Part shown: positions 56,985 through 64,000 of the stretch, piece by piece
Numbering within the stretch: position 1 is the first letter of the stretch
Layout of the letters: every line of letters begins with the position of its first letter
Assembly (NCBI RefSeq): GCF_949987535.1
Contig: NC_080075.1
Span: 55,979,636 to 56,043,635 of the forward strand
DNA length: 64,000 nt
DNA from: Balaenoptera acutorostrata
Lineage: Eukaryota > Chordata > Mammalia > Artiodactyla > Balaenopteridae
Reading direction: 5' to 3'
Position numbers and translations under genes: made by a program
Notes under the pieces: generated by a model
The model's database searches: none
Told to the model about the DNA's origin: nothing
Seen by the model: only the letters and a program-made list of their open reading frames with translations

Positions 56985-57095
56985 GCTTTACATTACTGGA
57001 TGCTTTATTTCTTAATCTGGGTGGCGGGTACACTGGTACCCATTTTATTATACTTTAGGCCCTTTTGTACATCTTGAATAATTCATACTAAATAT
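56985..57095 (+). repeat. Possible old L1 3' end
   Basis: ATCTGGGTGGCGGGTACACT, then GGTACCCATTTTATTATACT, then CTTTTGTACATCTTGAATAA resembles the L1M 3' UTR end ('ctgggtgctggttacacggg', then 'tttctgtatgtatgttatac'). Confidence 0.4.
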
Positions 57096-57099
57096 TGCT

Positions 57100-58035
57100 A
57101 AATCTCCAAATCTTCTACAATAGTTTCTATTCTGGGCTGTTCAGAGCTGAGAGTAGAGAGGGAAAGTTGGAAACGCCAAAATGTAATTGCAATAAAGAGC
57201 AGAAAATGTTAAGAGACCAATTCTGGAAGGATGTTTAAAGTTTTAAACCTATGCCAAATAATTGAGATCTATTAAGAGAGGACTGAATTCTATCATGAGC
57301 TCCATATACACACAATTATTGAATTATTCTGAACACCTGTTGAAATCAGGTGATTAAATTAGTTAAATGAAAGTCATCAGGCCCCACTGTCAAGTGCATC
57401 ATTTGACCAGCTCATTTAAATTTGCTTACATAGTCCCTCCTCCATTATAGAAACTTAAACTAGAGCTTCATCCCCAAAACTGTGGGGTTGTGACTTTGTG
57501 CTTATAATCCCCAGTATTCTGGGGAGATGCTGTAAAAGGCCCAAATCTCCCAGCCAGGAGCTGTGCCTTTCCCTTTGGGCCACAACCTCTAATCCCCATT
57601 TTTTCTCATTGCCAAGAAGAACCCGCCTGGCTCGTCCCATCTTTCTGCCATGACATTAAAGCCAATTGTTCTGTCCCCTGCCCACAAAGAGAAGAGGAGA
57701 AGAAAGATGGTCCCAGTAACTAAACTTTAGTCCTAATTCCCAACCTCCCTAGAGCCCAAGTCTGCCACCATCTCCCTGTTTCCACGTGGAGAAGGTTTTA
57801 TTGTCCAGTCTTCCCTTCTACCCCGACTGCTCAGCCCTCACCACGCGGCAAGCCTTGAAAGGTAGTAAGTGAGCAAAGACAGGATGGAGAGAAGAGGGTG
57901 TAAGAAGAAGAAAGAATGAAAATCCAACGATCAGAGAACATTTATACCCTACTTAATCAGCTAGTGGGGAGCAGATATCCTCACCCCATTATTTCTCTTT
58001 AAGAGCAGAGCTTTTGCCTGGGTAAAGAACTGGTA
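57100..58035. other. Intronic sequence just downstream of the PRKCE exon, nothing recognised
   Basis: Unique sequence. The only simple feature is a purine-rich stretch at 57680-57715. No exon-like signal on the minus strand. Confidence 0.45.
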
Positions 58036-58038
58036 AAG

Positions 58039-58053
58039 AGAAGTAACACTTCT
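58039..58053 (+). repeat. Target-site duplication, left copy
   Basis: AGAAGTAACACTTCT; the right copy at 58284-58298 differs by one base (AGAAGTAACATTTCT). Confidence 0.9.
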
Positions 58054-58283
58054 TTATTTTTATTTTTTTGATTCAGTTATACACACACACATATACATAA
58101 AAAATATGTATATATACATATAAATATATATGTATATATACATATAAATTCTTTTTACCTTATAGATTATTACAAGATACTGAGTATAGTTCCCTGTGCT
58201 ATACAGTAGGTCCTTGTTGGTTATCTATTATATATAGTAGTGTGTATATGTTAATCCCAAACTCCTCATTTATCCCTCTTTAT
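58054..58283 (-). mobile_element. 5'-truncated antisense L1 (type B 3' UTR) with TSD
   Basis: The reverse complement carries the 'ggacctactgtatagcacaggg' module (here TATACAGTAGGTCCTTGTTG), a preceding AGTTCCCTGTGC motif and a TA-rich tract expanded to a microsatellite-like run at 58080-58148. A T-rich run at the left is the A-tail in antisense. The flanking 15-bp duplication shows target-primed insertion. It lies about 410 bp downstream of the PRKCE exon and is in the same orientation as PRKCE. Confidence 0.92.
58080..58148. repeat. CA/TA-rich microsatellite inside an L1 tail
   Basis: Runs of CACACACACA followed by alternating TATATACATATAAATATATA-type sequence. This lies inside the antisense L1 3' UTR, where related copies have a short TATATATA run. 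Length is likely polymorphic. Confidence 0.8.
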
Positions 58284-58298
58284 AGAAGTAACATTTCT
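58284..58298 (+). repeat. Target-site duplication, right copy
   Basis: AGAAGTAACATTTCT, 14 of 15 bases identical to 58039-58053. Confidence 0.9.
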
Positions 58299-58690
58299 GA
58301 TTCTGAAATTTGACACCTCATTTGTTTCATTTCTGAATACCGTGAGACCAACTGGTGTTACTTCCTGGCCACCACACACACACACTGACCCCACGCGCTC
58401 CTCCGGGGAGAGCAGCCGCCCCACCGAAGCCTGCCTGGGCAGCCGCGCGCAGGAACGCCTGCTTTACTGGCCTCACTCCGTAAGTCGAAAATCTTCCCTC
58501 TGCTCCACCAAAGCTAACAGATGGCTGGTCCCTTTTGGTACACAGGCGTAAGCATCTTCAAAATAACCTTTTCCTTTAAAGGGTGCCAATTAATTAAATG
58601 TCACTGTAATATGTCTCAGCCAAGGAGGGAAGGGAGAGACCAAAAGACAAAAGGGTCGATGGACAAGAACAATGACGAGAGCTCACACTC
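58299..58690. other. Intron immediately downstream of the PRKCE exon
   Basis: Unique sequence. A small CpG-rich patch lies at 58390-58455 (CCCACGCGCTCCTCCGGGGA, then AGCCGCGCGCAGG). No other exon signal was found. An 11-bp CA run lies at 58374-58385. Confidence 0.5.
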
Positions 58691-58696
58691 TCCTAC
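58691..58696 (-). promoter_or_regulatory. PRKCE: PRKCE 5' splice site
   Basis: The minus strand reads GAAG followed by GTAGGA. The GT donor is present, but the intron side is weaker than GTRAGT because position +4 is G and +6 is A. The phase-1 exon end agrees with the known protein, in which the GAA codon is followed by an alanine codon starting with the exon's last G. Confidence 0.8.
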
Positions 58697-58760
58697 CTTC
58701 ACCCGATGACCCCGAGAGATCAATGATCACATACACTCTTCCTTCTGGCTCCAGATCAAT
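58697..58760 (-). CDS. PRKCE: PRKCE coding exon (end of C2 domain)
   Basis: Protein kinase C epsilon is a cytosolic, membrane-recruited serine/threonine kinase of the novel (calcium-independent, diacylglycerol-activated) class. The minus strand reads IDLEPEGRVYVIIDL followed by SGSSGE: 21 codons plus one base. This matches my recollection of PKC epsilon residues about 117-137, the last strand of the N-terminal C2 domain and the start of the linker to the pseudosubstrate. The paralogue PKC eta has a similar but distinguishable segment (valines and threonine where epsilon has VYVIIDLSGSS). The exon starts after TTTTCTTAATTGCAG and ends GGTGAAG before GTAGGA, so it begins in phase 0 and ends in phase 1; the split codon would continue as alanine in the known protein. 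No start or stop codon lies in this exon. The preceding exon should lie beyond 64000 and the next was not found below 58697, consistent with very large PRKCE introns. Confidence 0.93.
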
Positions 58761-58795
58761 CTGCAATTAAGAAAATGACAGTGACTCTGTTAGTG
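58761..58795 (-). promoter_or_regulatory. PRKCE: PRKCE 3' splice site with branch point
   Basis: On the minus strand the acceptor tract TTTTCTTAATTGCAG ends at 58761. Upstream, CACTAAC (58789-58795) contains a perfect CTAAC branch-point match, with its branch adenosine at about 58790, roughly 29 nt before the exon. That is in the normal 18-40 nt range. Confidence 0.8.
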
Positions 58796-58924
58796 CATTG
58801 TAGGGGCAACCCGAGAGTTCATGGCATTTCCACCCCAAACTGCTAAAACCTAGAGTCACAGCTCCATTCAATCCATGAATCTGCAACAGGCCGAGTGCTG
58901 GGTGAATGAGGGATGAAGGAGAAT

Positions 58925-58998
58925 CAGCATTTGTGGAATGTCTACTATGTTCTGGATGCAGTAACAATGAGGTCTGATGCATACCCAACAGGTACTGT
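58925..58998 (-). repeat. MIR SINE, first part (split by MER20-like element)
   Basis: GAATGTCTACTATGTTCTGG, then AGGTACTGTCATCC corresponds to the start of an antisense MIR; the matching continuation is at 59279. Confidence 0.5.
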
Positions 58999-59003
58999 CA
59001 TCC

Positions 59004-59275
59004 CAGTGGTTCCCAACTGGAAGCAATTTTGCTGCACAAGGGAAACCTGACATGAGGTACTACACTGGGGACACCTGACATAAGGAACGTTTTGGAGGAC
59101 ACGAAAGTATCTGGAGACGTTTTTGATTGTTACGATTGGAGAGGGAGTGGTGCTACTGGCATCTAATGGGTGGAGGTCAAGGATGTGCTAAACATCCTAC
59201 AGCAGACAGGACAGTCCCCACAACAAAGGATTATCCAGCCCCAAATGCCAACAGTGTCAAGGTCGAGAAACCCTG
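59004..59275 (+). mobile_element. MER20-like hAT-Charlie MITE
   Basis: CAGTGGTTCCCAACTGGAAG at the left end and CGAGAAACCCTG at the right form the termini. Between them lie GTATCTGGAGACGTTTTTGA, then TGCTACTGGCATCTAATGGG, then CTAAACATCCTACAGCAGAC, then AGGACAGTCCCCACAACAAA and GGATTATCCAGCCCCAAATG. At about 272 bp it is longer than the usual element and contains a local repeat of CCTGACATGAGG. It lies about 250 bp upstream of the exon in PRKCE direction. Confidence 0.9.
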
Positions 59276-59278
59276 TGT

Positions 59279-59390
59279 TAAACTCCGTTTCACAAATAAG
59301 GAAACTGAGCTCAAAGTTCCAAGGTAAATGGCAATGCTGAGATTCAATGCCAAGACTGTCTACAGAAGCCCCTGTTCTTTATACTACACA
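59279..59390 (-). repeat. MIR SINE, second part (split by MER20-like element)
   Basis: AAACTCCGTTTCACAAATAA, then GGAAACTGAGCTCAAAGTTC, then GCTGAGATTCAATGCCAAG continues the antisense MIR from 58998. Confidence 0.65.
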
Positions 59391-59399
59391 AGTTGCTCA

Positions 59400-59660
59400 C
59401 GGGAGATAAGAAAAGCATAAGACATTAGTCCCACTCTCAAGGTGTTTACAATCTCACTGGGGAGTCTAAAAACAAAAAACAAAAAACAGAACAATGCTGA
59501 ACCCAGCTTAATGATGAGGGACAGAGAATAACTGATAAAAAGTATCTGGTGGACCTGAAATCAGTGTGAAAGAGCAGCCTGGGAAGACTTCACGAAGGCC
59601 AGAAAGGGAAAGCACTCCAGGTGGAAGCAACAGAATAAGCAAAGGCTGGGCATGTGAGTG
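59400..59660 (-). repeat. L2 LINE 3' fragment
   Basis: CCACTCTCAAGGTGTTTACA, then GAAGACTTCACGAAGGCCAG, then CACTCCAGGTGGAAGCAACA, then AGAATAAGCAAAGGCTGGGC is the reverse complement of the L2 region upstream of the tail. A repeated AAACAAAAAAC run lies at 59470-59488. Confidence 0.7.
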
Positions 59661-59664
59661 GTGC

Positions 59665-60060
59665 TTGTGGGGGACTGAAGGGCCACCATGCTCGGTGTAT
59701 GCTGGCGCATGCGTGTTGCAAACCCCGGACTCTACCAGGGTTGTAAGGAGAGAGCCGATGTCGCTAAATTCTCACCACCAACCTTCTCTACCCACCCTCG
59801 TGCCCTCCCTCCCCACCTCCCAATCCAGCAAGCTACTGGCCCAATACAGAAGCAGGATGACGAGGAGAGCCAGAGGGGCTGGGCCGCTTGCAGTCGACAT
59901 CCTTCCAAGGTCTGCACTGTCCTCACAGAGACCATGTTCTCCCTGAGAGAGTAGCGACTCTGGAAACCCTGGATCACTGAGTACCCCTGTACCCACCCCG
60001 CCTCCACAGTCCCATCTGTCTGTGCGGAGCTCCAATTGGCTCAGATGTGCCAGGCTGGTC
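59665..60060. other. Intronic sequence with overlapping spurious ORFs
   Basis: Four ORFs of 88-126 codons overlap on both strands (59566-60149). None has a recognisable domain; GC-rich composition accounts for them. Confidence 0.45.
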
Positions 60061-60064
60061 TCCT

Positions 60065-60420
60065 CAACAAGCTGTGAGTTTCTTGAGGGCAGGAGCCACG
60101 AGCCCCTCCCTTTCTTTTCCATGGTCCTCAGCAAGGAGCAGGCACACATTTAACAAGTACTACTTGGGAAGAGTTAGCCTGGTGAACACCTCCTGCTCCT
60201 CCAAGGTCAAGGTCAGTTATTGCCTCCTCTCTGAAGCCTTTGCAGATATTCCGAGTCAGAATTAACTACCCTCCCTTGTGTTCTTATAGTACACATACAT
60301 ATCTCAACCGCGGCTCCAGTATGTCTCTCTCCTCGGCTAGACAGAGACTATGACAATCCTATTTGCACCCCTAGTGTTTAGTGTACTGTCTGTTGGTCAG
60401 GAGACACCCAATAAACCTTT
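60065..60420 (+). repeat. Two L2 LINE tails in tandem
   Basis: GAGTTTCTTGAGGGCAGGAG, then CATTTAACAAGTACTACTTG is one L2 3' end. GCCTCCTCTCTGAAGCCTTT, then TTGCACCCCTAGTGTTTAGT, then CACCCAATAAACCTTTGTGG is a second. Both are in sense orientation. Confidence 0.6.
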
Positions 60421-60429
60421 GTGGAGGTG

Positions 60430-62050
60430 GGAAAATGTTCTGTGTCCCAGAGCCTATTCTGGGATTATTCACTCCTGCAAGCCCCTTCCTTAGGAAGGAA
60501 GGAAGGCAGGGGATCTGTACTAAAATGATGTTCCAATGAGGCAAGAGGGGAAGAAGAGGCAGCTATACCAGGAGTACCATATACTCCCTATGAGGTAAAA
60601 ACTCACCTTGAACGGATGCTCTCTGTGTCCCTTCCCCCGACATCTCACTCCACTCCTAATCCAGATTCCCTGAGCCATTCGTGAGCCTCTCTTTATTTCC
60701 AGACTCAGCCTCTTAGTGGTTGAGAGTGCTTATGGTTTCCCTCAAAGTTATAGTTCCACCAACACGGGTCTTCAATGCCCCCCAGATGAGGTCCCTGTGA
60801 TATTGCAGGTACTCTGTCAGGGCAGAGAGTGAGGGAGGGCAGGGAGCTCTCAGGTAGCCCCACAGGGACCGCTCACCTGGGTTTGGGATCTTGAGCTTGG
60901 GATCCAGATGAGACCCAAATAACACACTGGTGATGCCAAAGAGTCCACGATTTCAGGTTTCTGGGTAAAGAAAATGTTCTCCACCACCCTCACCACTAAT
61001 ACTGTCCCGTGCCACAAGCATAACCTGGCCCCTGCACTGTATTACAAACAGGAAAAACAACAGAGCCCAACCAGAATCCTGCCCCTGCCACAGTTCAAAA
61101 GTATCAGGGGCCCCCTTGTCTGAAAGCATGGAATTTAAATAATGTGTGCCTCTTAGAGATTAGGTCATCCCTATTAAACCCCGCCGGCAAAATGAAACAC
61201 TTTCTCATATCCTCCAAGCCAAAGATTTCCCACGACTGTGGATTTCATTGGCAAAGTACAATGGTATCTGAGAAAAGCAGGGAGGGAGGCAGCAAAGGAA
61301 TGAGATGGGCCGCGAGGCCTATCGGAAGGCAGGCAGCGTGCCTTTCTTTGCAAAAGGGGAGTGAGAACTCGTGGCGGGGGACAGGTCATTGATGATAAAA
61401 TGTATTAGGATATTAACATTCAAGATAGCAATCAGAAACCATTTTAGCACCCTCTGCTGCCTCAGTGCCGATGAACTGCATTTTCAAACAGAAAAATAGA
61501 AATTAAGCTATTAAACATGCCAAGAGCAACAAAGAGCTTTGCAGCCTGGGCAGATGGCCGCAGAGCACTGGCTGAGTGCCAGCCAGCCAAGTAAGGAGGC
61601 TCTAAGAATCCATGCAGGGTGGTGGGACTTCAACGTGGATGACTAGAGGAGTTATCAGGTACAAAAGGGGGTGGAATGCCTTGTAACTTCATGGCCAAAT
61701 TAACTTAATCACAATTCTGTTCACAATTATGTGGCCCGGATAATGAAGCAATGTCGGTGCCCAGCCCTGCACAACCACTGCAAGCTGATAGCTGGCATCA
61801 CCACCAGGCAGCTGGCACTACATAAAAGCAGGCCTCCTCCCTCCTCCCAACCATTCCCAGGGTTTCTTCTCAGCTCCTTCTCCCGGGCTTCAGGTTCCTC
61901 CCAAAACCCCCTTTATCAAATCTCCTTGAACCTCATACCTTTATTTGATTCACTTTCCCATATACTATCTCTGTTTTGGACTGTGATTCTCTTTCAACCT
62001 CCAGCTGAGGCCAGAAGCAAGGCAGTAGAACCATGGGGGAGACAAACACA
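60430..62050. other. Unique intron stretch, nothing recognised
   Basis: About 1.6 kb. A short GGAAGGAAGGAAGG run lies at 60494-60508. The 61480-61760 segment (AAATTAAGCTATTAAACATG, then GCCAAATTAACTTAATCACA) is AT-rich and non-repetitive. A 114-codon plus-strand ORF at 61731-62075 shows no domain. Confidence 0.45.
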
Positions 62051-62054
62051 GCCT

Positions 62055-62232
62055 TTGGAGTCACACCAGGACTGAATCCCAGTTTTGTCACTTACAGGTC
62101 AGGCAATTATTTATTCTCCCTGAACTTCAACCTCTGTCTCTTCATCTGTGAAACAGGTTATTGTAACAATTCCATGAGACACACAGGCAAAGCACTTGGC
62201 ACTTAGGAGTTACTCAGTATATGGTGGTTAAC
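62055..62232 (+). repeat. MIR SINE
   Basis: GGAGTCACACCAGGACTGAA, then TCCCAGTTTTGTCACTTACA, then CTCTGTCTCTTCATCTGTGA, then AACAGGTTATTGTAACAATT, then AGGCAAAGCACTTGGCACTT, then AGGAGTTACTCAGTATATGG covers most of a sense MIR. Confidence 0.85.
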
Positions 62233-62239
62233 AGTGAAC

Positions 62240-62430
62240 TTACTGGCTCTCTGGCCTGAAGCAAGCAACTATCTTCTCTAAGACTCAGAATGCTCCTCAG
62301 TGAAATGGAGCTAATAACAGGTCCTGTGACACTGGGGGTGTCACAATGTAAAATGTGAAAATCTACATACAGTGCATAGCATGGTGCCTGGCACAGAACA
62401 CTCGGTCATTGTTGCTGCTATTGTTATTAA
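62240..62430 (+). repeat. MIR SINE, second copy in tandem
   Basis: ACTGGCTCTCTGGCCTGAAG, then TATCTTCTCTAAGACTCAGA, then GAGCTAATAACAGGTCCTGT, then GCATGGTGCCTGGCACAGAA, then TTGTTGCTGCTATTGTTATT is a second sense MIR directly after the first. Confidence 0.75.
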
Positions 62431-62439
62431 AAAGCCAAG

Positions 62440-62700
62440 TCTTCAAATCTGTTACTTAATCCGATGTGATGTTCTTTCCACTCTATGAAACTTCCCACCC
62501 ACCAAAAAGCATTTTCTTGCCCCAAATTGATGTTATTACATATTATTTCAGGACATCTGATGATTTTACAGTGCTGTGAATATCAGATGTAGAACTAAGG
62601 TGAGAATTTCTCACCCAGCCCTGGAGGAAACCCAGTGGGAAAAAAGGCTATAGCCCTGGTCATCAGAGGGCCATGAGGTGATGACGAGAGGAGAAGCTGA
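62440..62700. other. Intronic sequence, nothing recognised
   Basis: AT-rich unique sequence with no supportable ORF. Confidence 0.4.
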
Positions 62701-62704
62701 GGAT

Positions 62705-62850
62705 AACCATGTATTGTCTGAGCACCTGCTAGGCCTGGGACACTGTACTGAGGTTTCACCTGCATTAGTTCATCTAATCTCCTGGGAGGCCAGCAATACA
62801 TATTCCCTACTTTTCAGATAGAAAAACTGGGGTACAGAGAGCTTTCAGCC
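62705..62850 (-). repeat. MIR SINE
   Basis: GTCTGAGCACCTGCTAGGCC, then TGCATTAGTTCATCTAATCT, then CCTGGGAGGCCAGCAATACA, then TTCCCTACTTTTCAGATAG, then AAAAACTGGGGTACAGAGAG is a reverse MIR. Confidence 0.8.
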
Positions 62851-62859
62851 GGATTCCCA

Positions 62860-63250
62860 CGCAGCGCTGCTGCCTGGAGCACACAGGAGAGATGACTCTG
62901 ACAGCGGGAGCTCCCATCTCCAGCCCCACAAAGCCTTCTCTGACAACTCAGTCTCAGGGTTCTCATAACTCTAAGCCTCTGGCTGTCCTCCGTGGGTTCA
63001 TTCTCCTTCTCAGGTGCAACTGGCTCCCCAGCCAGGCCGGTTTAAGTCAGAGCAACGCGTTGAACACCTTGCCCACCCCTTCCCACCCACCCCCAGCCCC
63101 CCAGAGCCTTTGGGGAAGGTCTGGGCATAAACAAGAGCTCCATTCCTGCGAGTTAGGTACAAAGCAATGGGGAAAGAGCCCAAACCACAGAAACCAGGAA
63201 AAAGCCATCTCTGAAAATCAAAAAGACACACAGACACTTTCTGGGGTGGT
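62860..63250. other. Intronic sequence, nothing recognised
   Basis: Unique sequence, with a 133-codon plus-strand ORF (62892-63293) overlapped by a 90-codon antisense ORF. It continues into a MIR. No gene called. Confidence 0.4.
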
Positions 63251-63254
63251 GCCT

Positions 63255-63510
63255 GAGCATTCACAAAGTCCTTCACAAGCATTATTTCATTGATTCCTCA
63301 CAATTAACCTGTAAGGTAACAAGTATTATTAGCAACATTGTACGTACGAGAAAACTGAGGTTAAGGAAGATAAGCAGGGCTAGTGAGAGCACACACACGG
63401 CACAACTGCAGGGGCACCGTTCACACGGTAGTCTCTGAGGACAAGTCCTCCAGAGCTGAACAGCCAGAGGTAAGAGGCAGAGTCATAACTTGCACCCTCA
63501 GCTCCTGACT
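63255..63510 (-). repeat. MIR SINE
   Basis: AGTCCTTCACAAGCATTATT, then TCATTGATTCCTCACAATTA, then ACCTGTAAGGTAACAAGTAT, then TATTAGCAACATTGTACGTA, then GAGAAAACTGAGGTTAAGGA follow reverse MIR order over most of its length. Confidence 0.8.
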
Positions 63511-63514
63511 CTCA

Positions 63515-64000
63515 GAGTCCTATACTCCTCCCAGCACACCACACGTGTCCAGCAAGAACCCTGACCACTGGGCTAGCACCCCAGCCATGCAGCCTGCTTA
63601 GCTGTCACCGCTGTGTGTCACTGTGACCCATAGGTGTCTGTATGCCTGTGTTTGGGGGTAATCGAGTTTGAGACAAAGGAGGCAAGAAATTCATAGTCAA
63701 GCTTCCTCCTGACCATAGGCTCAACTTTCACTGGGGACCTCTAGGCAAACCTCTCCTCAGAACAGCCCGCGAGGGTCACACAGACCCAATTTGAGCTTCA
63801 CTTCCTTTTCCATCTGTTGTCAGGCAACAGGGCCTAGAAAGAAGCAAAAGGGAGGGGGGGGGCGGTCAGAAAAGGATGACTCCAGAAGGGAGGAAAAGGA
63901 GGAAAAGAGGCTGCACTGCCCATGTTGCACCCATTAAGTCCTAGATAATAGGCTGTTTCTTTTTTTTCCTGGAGGAGGGTGGGGAGTGAAGGAGGAGGAG
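63515..64000. other. Intronic sequence at window end
   Basis: Unique sequence. A GGGAGGGGGGGGCGG run lies at about 63850-63865 and a purine-rich stretch follows to the end (GGAGGAAAAGGAGGAAAAGA). No exon-like signal was seen. Confidence 0.45.

Larger units (their letters stand above)
1..58696 (-). other. PRKCE: PRKCE intron downstream of the exon (partial)
   Basis: By position, everything left of the exon is intron of the minus-strand PRKCE gene. I looked for the next exon (linker, pseudosubstrate and first C1 domain, which should show a run of CxxC and HxxxC codons) and did not recognise it. The repeats listed separately fill part of this interval; the rest is unique sequence without supportable ORFs. 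Confidence 0.75.
58761..64000 (-). other. PRKCE: PRKCE intron upstream of the exon (partial)
   Basis: This is the 3' part of the intron between the first coding exon, which encodes most of the C2 domain and is not in this window, and the exon at 58697-58760. It contains MIR, MER20-like and L2 remnants and unique sequence. No further exon was recognised. Confidence 0.75.

Noticed and set aside
58370..58460. CpG island or alternative promoter near the PRKCE exon
   Set aside because: The CpG-rich patch is only about 70 bp, far below island size, and no core promoter motif was seen.
1..64000. CRISPR arrays, operons, prophages or bacterial-type mobile elements
   Set aside because: The sequence is clearly vertebrate intron with mammalian retrotransposons; no direct-repeat array with regular spacers or prokaryotic gene arrangement was seen.

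Overview
This is mammalian nuclear DNA with vertebrate intron character: no dense ORFs, no operons, and interspersed repeats of every age. The lineage-informative repeats are three tRNA-derived CHR-type SINEs, several L1 3' ends of cetartiodactyl type and one near full-length L1. Ruminant BovB/Bov-tA and pig PRE-1 repeats were not seen. Together these point to Whippomorpha, most likely a cetacean; hippopotamus is not excluded.

The only protein-coding sequence I can support is one 64-bp exon on the minus strand (58697-58760). It encodes the end of the C2 domain of protein kinase C epsilon (PRKCE) and has a good branch point, acceptor and donor. The window therefore lies inside PRKCE, a gene with very large introns, transcribed right to left. 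Positions 58761-64000 belong to the intron upstream of this exon and 1-58696 to the intron downstream. No other PRKCE exon was recognised.

Layout: 0-9 kb holds L2, MIR, an old antisense L1, a MaLR LTR, a truncated L1 and a MIR split by an L1. 9-22 kb is mostly unique intron sequence, with L1 tails at 11.9, 12.85 (clear target-site duplication) and 15.4 kb (antisense, apparently with a 3' transduction), MIRs and an L2. 22.0-30.7 kb is a nested repeat block: a MaLR LTR, then an old HAL1/L1-type element broken by a CHR SINE, a 5.9-kb full-length L1 and a second CHR SINE. The L1 keeps both reading frames without a frameshift but carries one stop in ORF1 and three in ORF2. 30.7-37 kb has L2, CR1/L3-like and MIR remnants. 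37.2-37.8 kb is a 5'-inverted L1, and 38.0-39.6 kb a cluster of hAT-type DNA transposon remnants. 40-58 kb is unique intron with scattered L2, MIR, CR1/L3 and L1 remnants and a CHR SINE at 52.8 kb. The PRKCE exon lies between a truncated antisense L1 (58.05-58.28 kb) and a MER20-like element inserted in a MIR (58.9-59.4 kb). 59.4-64 kb is intron with L2 and MIR.

Repeat family names are from memory of consensus sequences; boundaries of old elements are approximate. No undescribed biological system was found. The points most worth checking are the 3' transduction, the nearly intact L1 and its nesting, and the PRKCE exon itself, which is too short for ORF scanning.
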